In this document: positions 1 through 4,594 of the stretch, piece after piece | How the letters are laid out: each line of letters starts with the position of its first letter | Numbering within the stretch: position 1 is the stretch's first letter | Assembly: GCA_016296945.1 (NCBI GenBank) | Contig: JAEDHQ010000073.1 | Coordinates: 1 to 7,534, forward strand | Reading direction: 5' to 3' | DNA length: 7,534 nt | DNA from: Bacilli bacterium | GTDB lineage: Bacteria > Bacillota_I > Bacilli_A > ML615J-28 > CAG-698 | Program-made: the position numbers and the translations under genes | The notes under the pieces: generated by a model | Told to the model about the DNA's origin: nothing | The model's input: the letters and a program-made list of their open reading frames with translations, nothing else | Databases searched by the model: none

Positions 1-189
1 TTAAATCACCTATACCAATCGAGGTTTACATAATGCATATTATCGGCAGAAGCTGAAACCTGCTCCTGGCAAGGGCTGAAAATCACTATTTCAAAACTAT
101 GTGAAAAATTGGCTATATAGAAAAAGAGAATCCTTATTTAACGAGATTCTCTTTTTTAGATATTTTAAAATTTCACAATTAGACCAATT
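1..189. repeat. Long imperfect direct repeat, copy 1
   Basis: This stretch aligns without a gap to 4670-4858 at a constant offset of 4669. By hand count 164 of 189 bases agree, and the first 55 are identical. The repeat contains a small AT-rich inverted repeat (ATAAT-GCAT-ATTAT, about 32-45), a conserved TTTCA/TGAAA pair, and a terminator hairpin. Conservation continues past the terminator (AATTTCAC at 169-176, able to pair with GTGAAA at 101-106). The unit is therefore more than a promoterless terminator. No reading frame is shared by the two copies, so it is probably not coding. The window begins at base 1 of the aligned segment, so this copy may extend further left. Confidence 0.9.
121..157. 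terminator. Bidirectional rho-independent terminator in repeat copy 1
   Basis: The arms AAAAAGAGAATC and GATTCTCTTTTTT form a 12-bp stem around a 12-nt loop, with T-runs on both strands. It could end transcription of the minus-strand gene at 269-760 and of anything entering from the left. The loop differs from copy 2 while the lower stem is identical, which suggests selection on structure. Confidence 0.8.
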
Positions 190-268
190 TTATCTTTTAT
201 CAAAAAAATATTGTATGTAGAACAAATTTATTATCATGTTTATAAGTGAAGCGCTTATATTAAAGTCA

Positions 269-760
269 CTACCTTTTTAAAAGTCTAGAAAACCAACTTC
301 TTCTCTTAGTTGTCATCGAAACCCGAGAAGTTTCTTGTTTCCTTTCCTCATTTTTTGAAGAAACAACGTCATTTTTATTATTTTGGATTAATTGAGGTTT
401 ATCAGCTAAATTCAATTGCTGTGCTTGATCCGCTAATTTAGCAAACTTACCAGCATAAGCAGCAATTTGATCGTCCTTTTCATCAAGTTTCTTTTTAAGA
501 TATTCAATTTCTAAACGTTGTTGTTCTATTTCTTTTTTTAGATATTCAACTGTAGAAAAAGATTTTTTCTTTTCAGTATTATTTATCTTCTTATCTTGTT
601 TATATTTCTCTATTATTGTTTCTTTATATAGTTTCCTGTTTCCTTTTATCGTTTCAGGAGAAACATCATTTTTACTAATCCATTTGCTCAGTGTACCCTT
701 AGAAACACCTATTTTATCAGCTAATTCAGTTTGACTATAAAGTTTTTCTTCTTGTTTCAT
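269..760 (-). CDS. Plasmid replication-associated protein, DUF536 type
   Basis: This 163-residue protein resembles the accessory replication proteins found next to, or apart from, RepB on theta-type plasmids of lactic acid bacteria. A helix-turn-helix spans about residues 8-29 (SQTELADKIGVSKGTLSKWI). A lysine/glutamate-rich linker and a coiled coil follow at about 64-98. The next segment (EKDDQIAAYAGKFAKLADQA, about 94-113) is the DUF536 signature, and the end is a basic, aromatic tail (SWFSRLLKR). The family is generally thought to influence copy number or stability, but its mechanism is not firmly known to me. The start is supported by an AGGA about 9 bases upstream. It is the only replication-related gene visible; no RepB-like initiator lies on either side. 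GTTTCC/GGAAAC repeats crowd its promoter, consistent with self-regulation, which is inference. Confidence 0.8.
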   Translation of the reverse strand: MKQEEKLYSQTELADKIGVSKGTLSKWISKNDVSPETIKGNRKLYKETIIEKYKQDKKINNTEKKKSFSTVEYLKKEIEQQRLEIEYLKKKLDEKDDQIAAYAGKFAKLADQAQQLNLADKPQLIQNNKNDVVSSKNEERKQETSRVSMTTKRRSWFSRLLKR

Positions 761-765
761 GTTTC

Positions 766-810
766 GTTTCCTAACTAGTTTCCGTTATTTATAATAATAA
801 ACAAGGAAAC
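766..810. promoter_or_regulatory. Putative operator: GTTTCC direct and inverted repeats
   Basis: GTTTCC occurs at 766-771 and 778-783, start to start 12 bases apart, and its inverse GGAAAC is at 805-810. These sites bracket the -10 box of the minus-strand gene. Further GTTTC/GAAAC words occur inside that gene (for example around 630-660). The arrangement fits a binding site for the helix-turn-helix protein encoded next to it, but nothing proves that pairing. Confidence 0.35.
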
Positions 811-815
811 AACAA
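788..815 (-). promoter_or_regulatory. Putative promoter of the DUF536-type gene
   Basis: Read on the minus strand, TTGTTG (810-815) and TATAAA (788-793) are separated by 16 bases, giving a leader of about 20 bases before the ATG at 760. GGAAAC at 805-810 lies in the spacer and at the edge of the -35 box. Confidence 0.45.
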
Positions 816-930
816 AAACAAACTTCAAACTGTGAAACTTTTATACAATTTGAAATAAAATAGCAAATTCGACCAGCCTTTCTGGAGCGCCACTGTGTGG
901 AACAACAAAATAGTACAACTAACTAATTAA

Positions 931-1120
931 GGGTATAAAAACCCTTAACCCCCAAGGGGGAAAAGGTAAGGAGCAGAGCTCCTCCTCTTTCTTAGCCTGT
1001 TCGTGACCAAGAAAGAGGAGATTTCCATATTCTCAGAAATTAACTTTAAAAAGAAAATACAAAAAATATTAACTCTTTAAAGTTAATTTCTGCCCACTGT
1101 TTAAGCGCATCTTGCCCTTG
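931..1120. other. Candidate origin of transfer (oriT-like)
   Basis: A series of inverted repeats (AAGGGT/ACCCTT, CCCCC/GGGGG, GGAGC/GCTCC, and 12-bp arms at 982-993 and 1009-1020) leads to a perfect 17-bp inverted repeat (1034-1050 and 1076-1092). A conserved-looking stretch follows, TTAAGCGCATCTTGCCCTTG at 1101-1120. A long inverted repeat just before a short GC-containing nick region is the usual architecture of an oriT. CATCTTGC at 1108-1115 differs by one base from the IncP-type nick core YATCCTGY as I remember it, and the TAAGCGC...CCCT context also recalls IncQ-type sites. No relaxase gene is in the window, so the assignment rests on architecture only. Confidence 0.4.
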
Positions 1121-1428
1121 CCCCTTAATAGTGCATTTTAACGTCATGCTGGACGAGAGTTTTTTATATTTCAGTTCAATAACTCAAATAAACTTGAACA
1201 TATTACTAAAAAGGGTAGTAGGTAGCATTTCCAAGACTTCCCAACTAACTACAATTACATTTAATCGTTAGTTTTGCCACGTCTTTAGTATTTGCGAAAT
1301 ACTAGGTTTAGCTTACCTATGTTGGTTAATTACGTGGCTGGCGCATTCTCCAGCAACACACAGGCTTAATTTAATGATTAATAGAAGGATAGCCACTCCA
1401 AATTGAGCTTAAAGTTAATCAGACTACT

Positions 1429-1461
1429 AAAAAAAGCGATAATCAGAAGGTTGATTACCGC
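1429..1461 (-). terminator. Minus-strand rho-independent terminator
   Basis: On the minus strand the arms GCGGTAATCA and TGATTATCGC (one G-U pair in RNA) are followed by seven T residues (plus-strand A-run at 1429-1435). It implies a minus-strand transcript coming from about 1470-1640, where no gene is visible. Confidence 0.6.
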
Positions 1462-1487
1462 TTGTCTTAATATCCTCGTAATTATTA

Positions 1488-1579
1488 AACTTCTTTATAT
1501 TGAAATTGTATCGCTAACTTGTTAGAATACTCATATAAAAGAAGTTAAAATCAACTGGTTGATTAGTCCGATAATCAAC
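1488..1579. repeat. Large imperfect palindrome plus TTGATTA inverted repeats
   Basis: AACTTCTTTATAT (1488-1500) pairs with ATATAAAAGAAGTT (1533-1546). Inside it are GTAT/ATAC (1508-1511, 1527-1530) and CTAAC-TT-GTTAG (1514-1525), so nearly the whole 59 bases can fold on itself. Immediately after it come AATCAAC-TG-GTTGATT (1549-1564) and the overlapping TTGATTA-GTCCGA-TAATCAA (1559-1578). The same ATAATCA and TTGATTA words form the minus-strand terminator at 1436-1461. This could be a structured RNA, an antisense control region or a protein-binding site. Confidence 0.5.
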
Positions 1580-1587
1580 GAGCCTGA

Positions 1588-1628
1588 CCTTGTTCAAGTA
1601 TTGGTAGTACTTTTACAAGGCTTTTTTT
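1588..1628 (+). terminator. Plus-strand rho-independent terminator
   Basis: CCTTGT/ACAAGG (1588-1593, 1615-1620) encloses AAGTA/TACTT (1596-1600, 1608-1612), followed by C and seven T residues. It is a strong terminator for a plus-strand transcript that must begin upstream in the gene-free region. Confidence 0.7.
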
Positions 1629-1802
1629 ATGCTCTTTTATTAAATTATGTCTTCATTATATGCTAAGTCTTACTAATTTAAAAGGGGATTATACAACAAT
1701 CCAATTTGATTTAAGTTTAAAATGCTCTTCTCAGCACACCCACCAATAGTTTCTCCATAAATATGGAATTTTATTTTTTAATATGGATTATTTTGATGTT
1801 AC

Positions 1803-1871
1803 ATGAAAGTAGTGAATGTTAGAAAACAAGATGGTAATATTAGCATGCAGTGCATGGAAAATATTGAATAA
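1803..1871 (+). pseudogene. Possible remnant of an AbrB/MazE-type antitoxin gene
   Basis: A 22-codon ORF reads MKVVNVRKQDGNISMQCMEN and ends two codons later. The first ten or so residues resemble the start of AbrB/MazE-type antitoxins, which commonly begin MK-V-VRKQGNS. The rest of the domain and any partner toxin are absent. There is no good ribosome binding site. It stops just before the bidirectional terminator shared with the Fic gene. Short similarity of this kind may be chance. Confidence 0.2.
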
Positions 1872-1873
1872 AT

Positions 1874-1911
1874 AAAATGACTCAAGAAATCAAACTTTCT
1901 TGAGTCATTTT
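1874..1911. terminator. Bidirectional terminator downstream of the Fic-family gene
   Basis: A perfect 16-bp stem (1874-1889 and 1896-1911) with a 6-nt loop ends in T-runs on both strands. It starts 7 bases beyond the stop codon of the minus-strand Fic gene, so it is the expected terminator of that gene and also blocks plus-strand readthrough. Confidence 0.85.
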
Positions 1912-1917
1912 TACTAT

Positions 1918-2724
1918 CTATCTTTCTAAATCATTATTAAATGAAGAATTAATAGCTTTATTAGAATAAAAATTTTTTATTCTTTTTGTTTTAAGATCTA
2001 AAGGATTTTCTTTTTCTTCTTTAGTCAATGGTAAGTGTAAATTAACTTCTTTCTCTGAAGGAAGAGTGGTCATGATTTTATCTAAAGCTTTTTCCTCATC
2101 AACATCAGTTTCGGCAACATAAAAACGCATTAAATTAACCATAAATTCAGCATGATCAATATTGTTAAAAGGTAAAACTAAATAATTCTGTTTATCCCAG
2201 GTATTCATAGCAGAGTTAGCAGCAATTAATGCTGTTCTCTTGTTTCCATCCTGGAAAGGTTGTAATTTAGAGATTTTTGCAAAAACTTTCCAACCGTCAC
2301 GTCTAGTTTTTTTAGATTTATTAAATTCGATAACAATGTTATCGAGATCTTTCTTTTTGACAACATCAGGAGCCGAATAAGCACCTCTAGATGTACCATT
2401 AGGATCCGTAACTATCATTATTGCATCATCTGGATTATAGAAAGCGTTTCTTAGATGTCCTGGTAGTTGAGGATCCTCATTTTCAGAATAAGTAAAAGCT
2501 TTATTTACCGCTATTATTCCATCGCTATTAAAGCCCTTATCTTCAATTGCTGAAATACCATCTAGTGCATCATATAAAATAGCTGTATCATTTTTTGGTA
2601 ATTTTGCTCCTACTTCATTATCTAGAACCCGTTTAGTTTGAAGGACAGAACTTTTATAGTTGTTCATACTTCCAAATGAAGTAATAAATCGTGCTAAAGC
2701 CAGATTTTTATCGTTGTTATTCAT
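1918..2724 (-). CDS. Fic-family protein with Gln in place of the catalytic His
   Basis: This 268-residue cytoplasmic protein belongs to the Fic/Doc fold family, whose active members transfer AMP or phosphate from nucleotides to target proteins. The Fic motif is at residues 155-164, QPFQDGNKRT; the canonical form is HPFx(D/E)GNGR. The metal-binding Asp159 and the anion-binding Asn161 and Arg163 are kept. Lys162 and the ending TAL are Doc-like. The general-base histidine is Gln155 (codon CAA). Residues 108-119 (PNGTSRGAYSAP) fit the flap that orients the target. I could not place an inhibitory (S/T)xxxE(G/N) motif with confidence. The start is supported by AAAGGA 8 bases upstream. Downstream is a strong terminator. 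Upstream is a helix-turn-helix ORF ending 17 bases before this start. Family membership is firm; activity and target are unknown. Confidence 0.85.
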   Translation of the reverse strand: MNNNDKNLALARFITSFGSMNNYKSSVLQTKRVLDNEVGAKLPKNDTAILYDALDGISAIEDKGFNSDGIIAVNKAFTYSENEDPQLPGHLRNAFYNPDDAIMIVTDPNGTSRGAYSAPDVVKKKDLDNIVIEFNKSKKTRRDGWKVFAKISKLQPFQDGNKRTALIAANSAMNTWDKQNYLVLPFNNIDHAEFMVNLMRFYVAETDVDEEKALDKIMTTLPSEKEVNLHLPLTKEEKENPLDLKTKRIKNFYSNKAINSSFNNDLER

Positions 2725-2741
2725 ATTAATTTTCCTTTTAT

Positions 2742-2846
2742 TTAAATGTTTTCTCTTTTTTTTATTCTGTAAACTTGTTGACGCGATATTCCTACTTTTT
2801 TTGCAATTGAAGCAATTGGAACAGAAGGGCAGTTAAGTAAATCCAT
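2742..2846 (-). pseudogene. Short helix-turn-helix ORF, resolvase-tail-like, out of frame with Fic gene
   Basis: This 34-codon ORF starts MDLLNCPSVPIASIAKKVGI and continues SRQQVYRIKKRENI. Residues 10-30 are a convincing helix-turn-helix resembling the C-terminal DNA-binding end of serine resolvases/invertases. No catalytic domain is encoded upstream: an in-frame stop lies two codons before the ATG, and no Shine-Dalgarno sequence is visible. It ends 17 bases before the Fic start. At 2756-2763 the minus strand has eight A residues read as A AAA AAA, a slippery heptamer. A -1 shift there, or one extra A, opens a continuous frame into the Fic gene with no stop. It is therefore either a relic of a resolvase gene, the N-terminus of a decayed HTH-Fic fusion, or part of a frameshifted product. 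Confidence 0.5.
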
Positions 2847-2848
2847 AA

Positions 2849-2879
2849 ATTATGAATACAATAAATGAAAATAGTCCAA
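2849..2879 (-). promoter_or_regulatory. Weak candidate promoter for the Fic-family gene
   Basis: On the minus strand TTGGAC (2874-2879) and CATAAT (2849-2854) are 19 bases apart. The implied start of transcription, near 2842, would fall just inside the short helix-turn-helix ORF and leave that ORF's ATG untranscribed. The spacing is long, so this is tentative. Confidence 0.25.
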
Positions 2880-3080
2880 CATTTTTTAATTAAAAAAATA
2901 ATTAATAATACTAAAATTAATCACTCTGAGATTAGTTAATCAAAAACTAATAAGTAGAAATTCTATTTACAACATTGTGCTGATAAGATAATCTCGTAAG
3001 CCATTTAAGAAACAATTATTAACTAAAAAGTCCAATATGAACCTTATATTTTTCAAGATAAAAAATACTATTTAATTGCT

Positions 3081-3109
3081 AAATCTCTTCTCTTATGAAG
3101 AGATTTTTT
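3081..3109 (+). terminator. Plus-strand rho-independent terminator
   Basis: AAATCTCTTC (3081-3090) and GAAGAGATTT (3097-3106) form a perfect 10-bp stem with a 6-nt loop, and the T-run extends to 3109. No plus-strand gene lies upstream of it as far as 1871, so it may serve a small RNA or a lost gene. Confidence 0.6.
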
Positions 3110-3165
3110 GTTATTTTTTCGTCTACTTTTATGAAATTTGGCGCTTATTATTTAAAGAGCATAAG

Positions 3166-3225
3166 GAGTTTCTGCTAGCTCTTTTCTCTGAAAAGTAGCT
3201 AGGTTGGCGGTGCCAACCGAAACTC
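3166..3225. repeat. Predicted three-way-junction element
   Basis: An outer perfect stem GAGTTTC (3166-3172) and GAAACTC (3219-3225) encloses two side-by-side hairpins. The first pairs CTAGCT plus TTTTC (3175-3186) with GAAAA plus AGCTAG (3190-3202). The second pairs GTTGGC (3203-3208) with GCCAAC (3212-3217). Almost every base in these 60 is paired, with the junction closed on all sides. This is a structured RNA or a folded single-stranded DNA site; I do not recognise it as a known family. Confidence 0.55.
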
Positions 3226-3270
3226 AAGCCATGATAGAGGGCTATACATAGGACTTAATTAGGGACACTT

Positions 3271-3423
3271 ACGTGGCCAGTTATAAATCTTCATCTAACA
3301 ACATTAGGCCACTAACGTGGCCACCCGATGGCCTTTCTGTGGCCACTATATTTTTTAAGTGGCCACAAAAGAGCCACTGATAAAGTTTGACATAACAGCA
3401 TTGGGCCACTTTTATGGCCACCC
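3271..3423. repeat. Phased array of GTGGCCAC-type sites
   Basis: GGCC cores start at 3275, 3307, 3319, 3330, 3341, 3361, 3404 and 3416, with a degenerate AGCC at 3372. Intervals are 32, 12, 11, 11, 20, 11, 32 and 12, close to whole helical turns. Exact 8-bp palindromes GTGGCCAC are at 3317, 3339 and 3359, with a fourth far away at 4046. Within the array 3271-3326 and 3368-3423 align without gaps at an offset of 97 (39 of 56 bases by hand). The same-face arrangement suggests cooperative protein binding, as in iterons or a centromere-like partition site. The binding protein is unknown. Confidence 0.65.
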
Positions 3424-3480
3424 TTATTTTTCACTGATAGATATAATTATTTTTAATTTTGTTATCTTAAATCTTCAAAT

Positions 3481-3873
3481 TTACTCGTCTTTAAGATCTA
3501 AAGACTCTAATGTTGGCCAAAATGTCCCACGATAAAGAGTTGACTGAACTGTATAGAACTTTTTTTCCTCTAAAGAAGAACCATAATCGGTCTCTCCATC
3601 AATTTTATTAAACTCCGATTTTTTTCCATAAAGACTGTGTGCCAATGCATGATATTGTTCATCAGATAAAGTGTCTGCTAAAGCTTTTATTGCTCTTATT
3701 TGACTCTTTGTGGGATTTTGGGTTGGCTCTGTAGGATATTGTCCAGTTATTGTAGAATCTACTCTATTAACAATAAAATTACTTATACTTCTGTTTTCTG
3801 CATCTGCTAAGGCCCTATAGATCTCTTTCCTTTCGTCAGAAATTCTAAGTCCTATAAAATTATTTGCTGCCAT
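3481..3873 (-). CDS. Ribbon-helix-helix DNA-binding protein (hypothetical)
   Basis: This is a 130-residue protein whose N-terminal 42 residues fit a ribbon-helix-helix domain: a short strand (FIGLRIS, 6-12), helix A (DERKEIYRALADAEN, 13-27) and helix B (SISNFIVNRVDSTI, 29-42). Such domains bind DNA as dimers and occur in antitoxins, copy-control proteins, partition proteins and relaxosome accessory proteins. Residues 55-85 look helical (SQIRAIKALADTL). The acidic C-terminus is not recognised. The start has AAGGAG 8 bases upstream. Its promoter carries a tandem 10-bp repeat, a likely operator for itself. The gene ends 57 bases from the phased GGCC array, so a plasmid maintenance role is plausible, though the array sequence does not resemble the promoter repeat. 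The specific function is unknown. Confidence 0.7.
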   Translation of the reverse strand: MAANNFIGLRISDERKEIYRALADAENRSISNFIVNRVDSTITGQYPTEPTQNPTKSQIRAIKALADTLSDEQYHALAHSLYGKKSEFNKIDGETDYGSSLEEKKFYTVQSTLYRGTFWPTLESLDLKDE

Positions 3874-3904
3874 GCTCTCTACTCCTTAAATTTAAATCTT
3901 ATAT

Positions 3905-3932
3905 ACTATATAATATCACTAATGTTAAACAA
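3905..3932 (-). promoter_or_regulatory. Promoter of the ribbon-helix-helix gene at 3481-3873
   Basis: On the minus strand TTGTTT (3927-3932) and TATAGT (3905-3910) are 16 bases apart, about 30 bases upstream of the start codon. A strong AAGGAG follows at 3882-3887. Confidence 0.55.
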
Positions 3933-3943
3933 TGTTAAACATT
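3921..3943. promoter_or_regulatory. Putative operator: tandem AATGTTAAAC repeats
   Basis: AATGTTAAAC occurs twice in direct succession (3921-3930, 3931-3940), followed by ATT, so the second copy is also a small palindrome (AATGT-TAA-ACATT). The repeats cover the -35 box of the minus-strand promoter. A related 14-bp palindrome, TTTAACATGTTAAA, is at 4103-4116. This is the normal placement for autorepression by a ribbon-helix-helix protein. Confidence 0.5.
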
Positions 3944-3950
3944 AATAGAT

Positions 3951-3982
3951 AAAAAGAAGCACACATCGCTTTCCATGTGTGC
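3951..3982 (-). terminator. Minus-strand rho-independent terminator
   Basis: GCACACAT (3959-3966) and ATGTGTGC (3975-3982) form an 8-bp stem. On the minus strand it is followed by TTCTTTTT. It would end a transcript from the small gene at 4181-4405, or a small RNA starting within the 200 bases before it, and keeps that transcript out of the next gene. Confidence 0.6.
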
Positions 3983-4180
3983 CGTCCTTATACAGGATCT
4001 TCGCATTGGTTCCTCGCTTTTTTAGACTAGCATTACGTCAAGGCAGTGGCCACCTGATCAATTTTATTGATCCACAATTTTTACTGCTATTCTTATAGTC
4101 ATTTTAACATGTTAAATCAATAATATTATCTAATATCTTATTCTCTTCATTTTCGTTTTTTCCATATATTTAGTGCTCCA
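3983..4180. other. Intergenic region with palindromes
   Basis: No gene is supported. It contains a GTGGCCAC palindrome at 4046-4053 identical to those in the distant array, TGATCAA/TTGATC around 4055-4072, and TTTAACATGTTAAA at 4103-4116. With 3874-3982 it separates the two ribbon-helix-helix genes by 307 bases. Confidence 0.5.
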
Positions 4181-4390
4181 TTACTTTGTACGGTCACGGT
4201 TTAGTAATAATTTAATACTATTTTCAATTCTATCTAGCTGTGTACTATCCTTTCTCTCAGAAATCAGGAAATGAATTGCGTCAGGAATACTATTAACTGA
4301 ATATTCACTATTAACAATTCTCATCAATTCATCGAGATCTGGCTTAAAAATATTAATATGCTTATCAATAATTAAATCCTTTTTATTCAT
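4181..4390 (-). CDS. Small ribbon-helix-helix-like protein (hypothetical)
   Basis: This is a 69-residue protein if started at the ATG at 4390; an upstream in-frame ATG at 4405 would add five residues. I prefer 4390 because GGGG lies about 10 bases before it, whereas the upstream ATG has no ribosome binding site. Residues 12-48 fit a ribbon-helix-helix pattern: a strand (INIFKP), a helix (DLDELMRIVNSEY) and a second helix (SIPDAIHFLISERKD). A short charged C-terminal helix follows (DRIENSIKLLLNRDRTK). Small proteins of this kind on plasmids act as copy-control, partition or antitoxin regulators; no partner toxin is visible. It is transcribed in the same direction as the gene at 3481-3873 but separated from it by a terminator. 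Confidence 0.55.
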   Translation of the reverse strand: MNKKDLIIDKHINIFKPDLDELMRIVNSEYSVNSIPDAIHFLISERKDSTQLDRIENSIKLLLNRDRTK

Positions 4391-4530
4391 AGAAATGTAC
4401 CCCATCTAATCTTTGTATCTTTCACACTTCAATTTTAAGTTAAAAAGTATACGACTAGACATAATGTCGCAAATTAGGCGCAAAGCCGTCATTAAGCTAT
4501 TTTTAGCAATTTTAATGAATAAATATTAAA

Positions 4531-4556
4531 TAAAAAGCTACTCACTCGAGTAGCTT
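4531..4556 (-). terminator. Minus-strand rho-independent terminator
   Basis: A perfect 9-bp stem (4535-4543 and 4548-4556) with a 4-base loop is followed on the minus strand by TTTTTATTT. It implies a minus-strand transcript from the 4560-4670 interval. Confidence 0.6.
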
Positions 4557-4594
4557 AAGGCTTGGATAGTTGCCTATTAATTGGGGTTTAATAG
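4531..4594 (-). ncRNA. Candidate small RNA with hairpin and terminator
   Basis: On the minus strand CTATTAA-ACCCCAA-TTAATAG (4574-4594) forms a 7-bp stem with a 7-nt loop. After 17 bases comes a terminator, AAGCTACTC-GAGT-GAGTAGCTT with a T-rich tail (4531-4556). No coding gene enters from upstream, so these may be the 3' end of a short RNA starting near 4620. The complementary strand loop reads UUGGGGU, which contains a UUGG of the YUNR type seen in antisense control loops. The promoter is not clear. Confidence 0.3.

Larger units (their letters stand above)
781..1917. other. Gene-free region rich in inverted repeats
   Basis: About 1.1 kb carries no convincing gene. Only short ORFs without ribosome binding sites occur. 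Inverted repeats are at 931-948, 953-964, 970-982, 982-1020, 1034-1092, 1243-1273, 1276-1338 (with 1286-1304 nested inside) and 1337-1354. A further block at 1429-1628 is bounded by two terminators. From 1640 to 1800 I see nothing clear. The density of hairpins suggests plasmid cis-acting functions (transfer, replication) or noncoding RNAs rather than decayed genes. Confidence 0.6.
2847..3480. other. Gene-free region: AT-rich tract, terminator, junction element, GGCC array
   Basis: No gene is supported here. Positions 2850-3080 are very AT-rich and include a 16-bp palindrome of T, A only (2882-2897) and ATTAGTT/AACTAAT near 2931-2951. A terminator, a three-way-junction element and a phased GGCC array follow, listed separately. 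An AT-rich segment beside an ordered repeat array is typical of a plasmid replication origin or partition site, but no protein with a known matching role is adjacent. Confidence 0.5.

Noticed and set aside
1146..1271. A 41-codon plus-strand ORF starting MLDESFLYFS
   Set aside because: No Shine-Dalgarno sequence, no family resemblance, and it runs into the hairpin block; probably chance.
1429..1640. Type I toxin-antitoxin locus of the Fst/Ldr kind
   Set aside because: The terminator layout is suggestive, but no short hydrophobic toxin ORF is present on either strand.
3271..3423. CRISPR array
   Set aside because: The repeats are short palindromes at irregular multiples of a helical turn, without uniform spacers, leader or cas genes.
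3951..4030. Small RNA ending at the 3951-3982 terminator
   Set aside because: The terminator is real-looking, but it can equally serve the small gene upstream and I see no separate promoter.
4391..4405. Upstream ATG for the small ribbon-helix-helix-like gene
   Set aside because: No ribosome binding site precedes it; the internal ATG at 4390 is preferred, though the choice is not certain.
4446..4468. MOBV-type transfer site (TATACGACTAGAC)
   Set aside because: It loosely resembles recombination/transfer sites of small rolling-circle plasmids, but the inverted repeat arms do not match well and no Mob gene is present.
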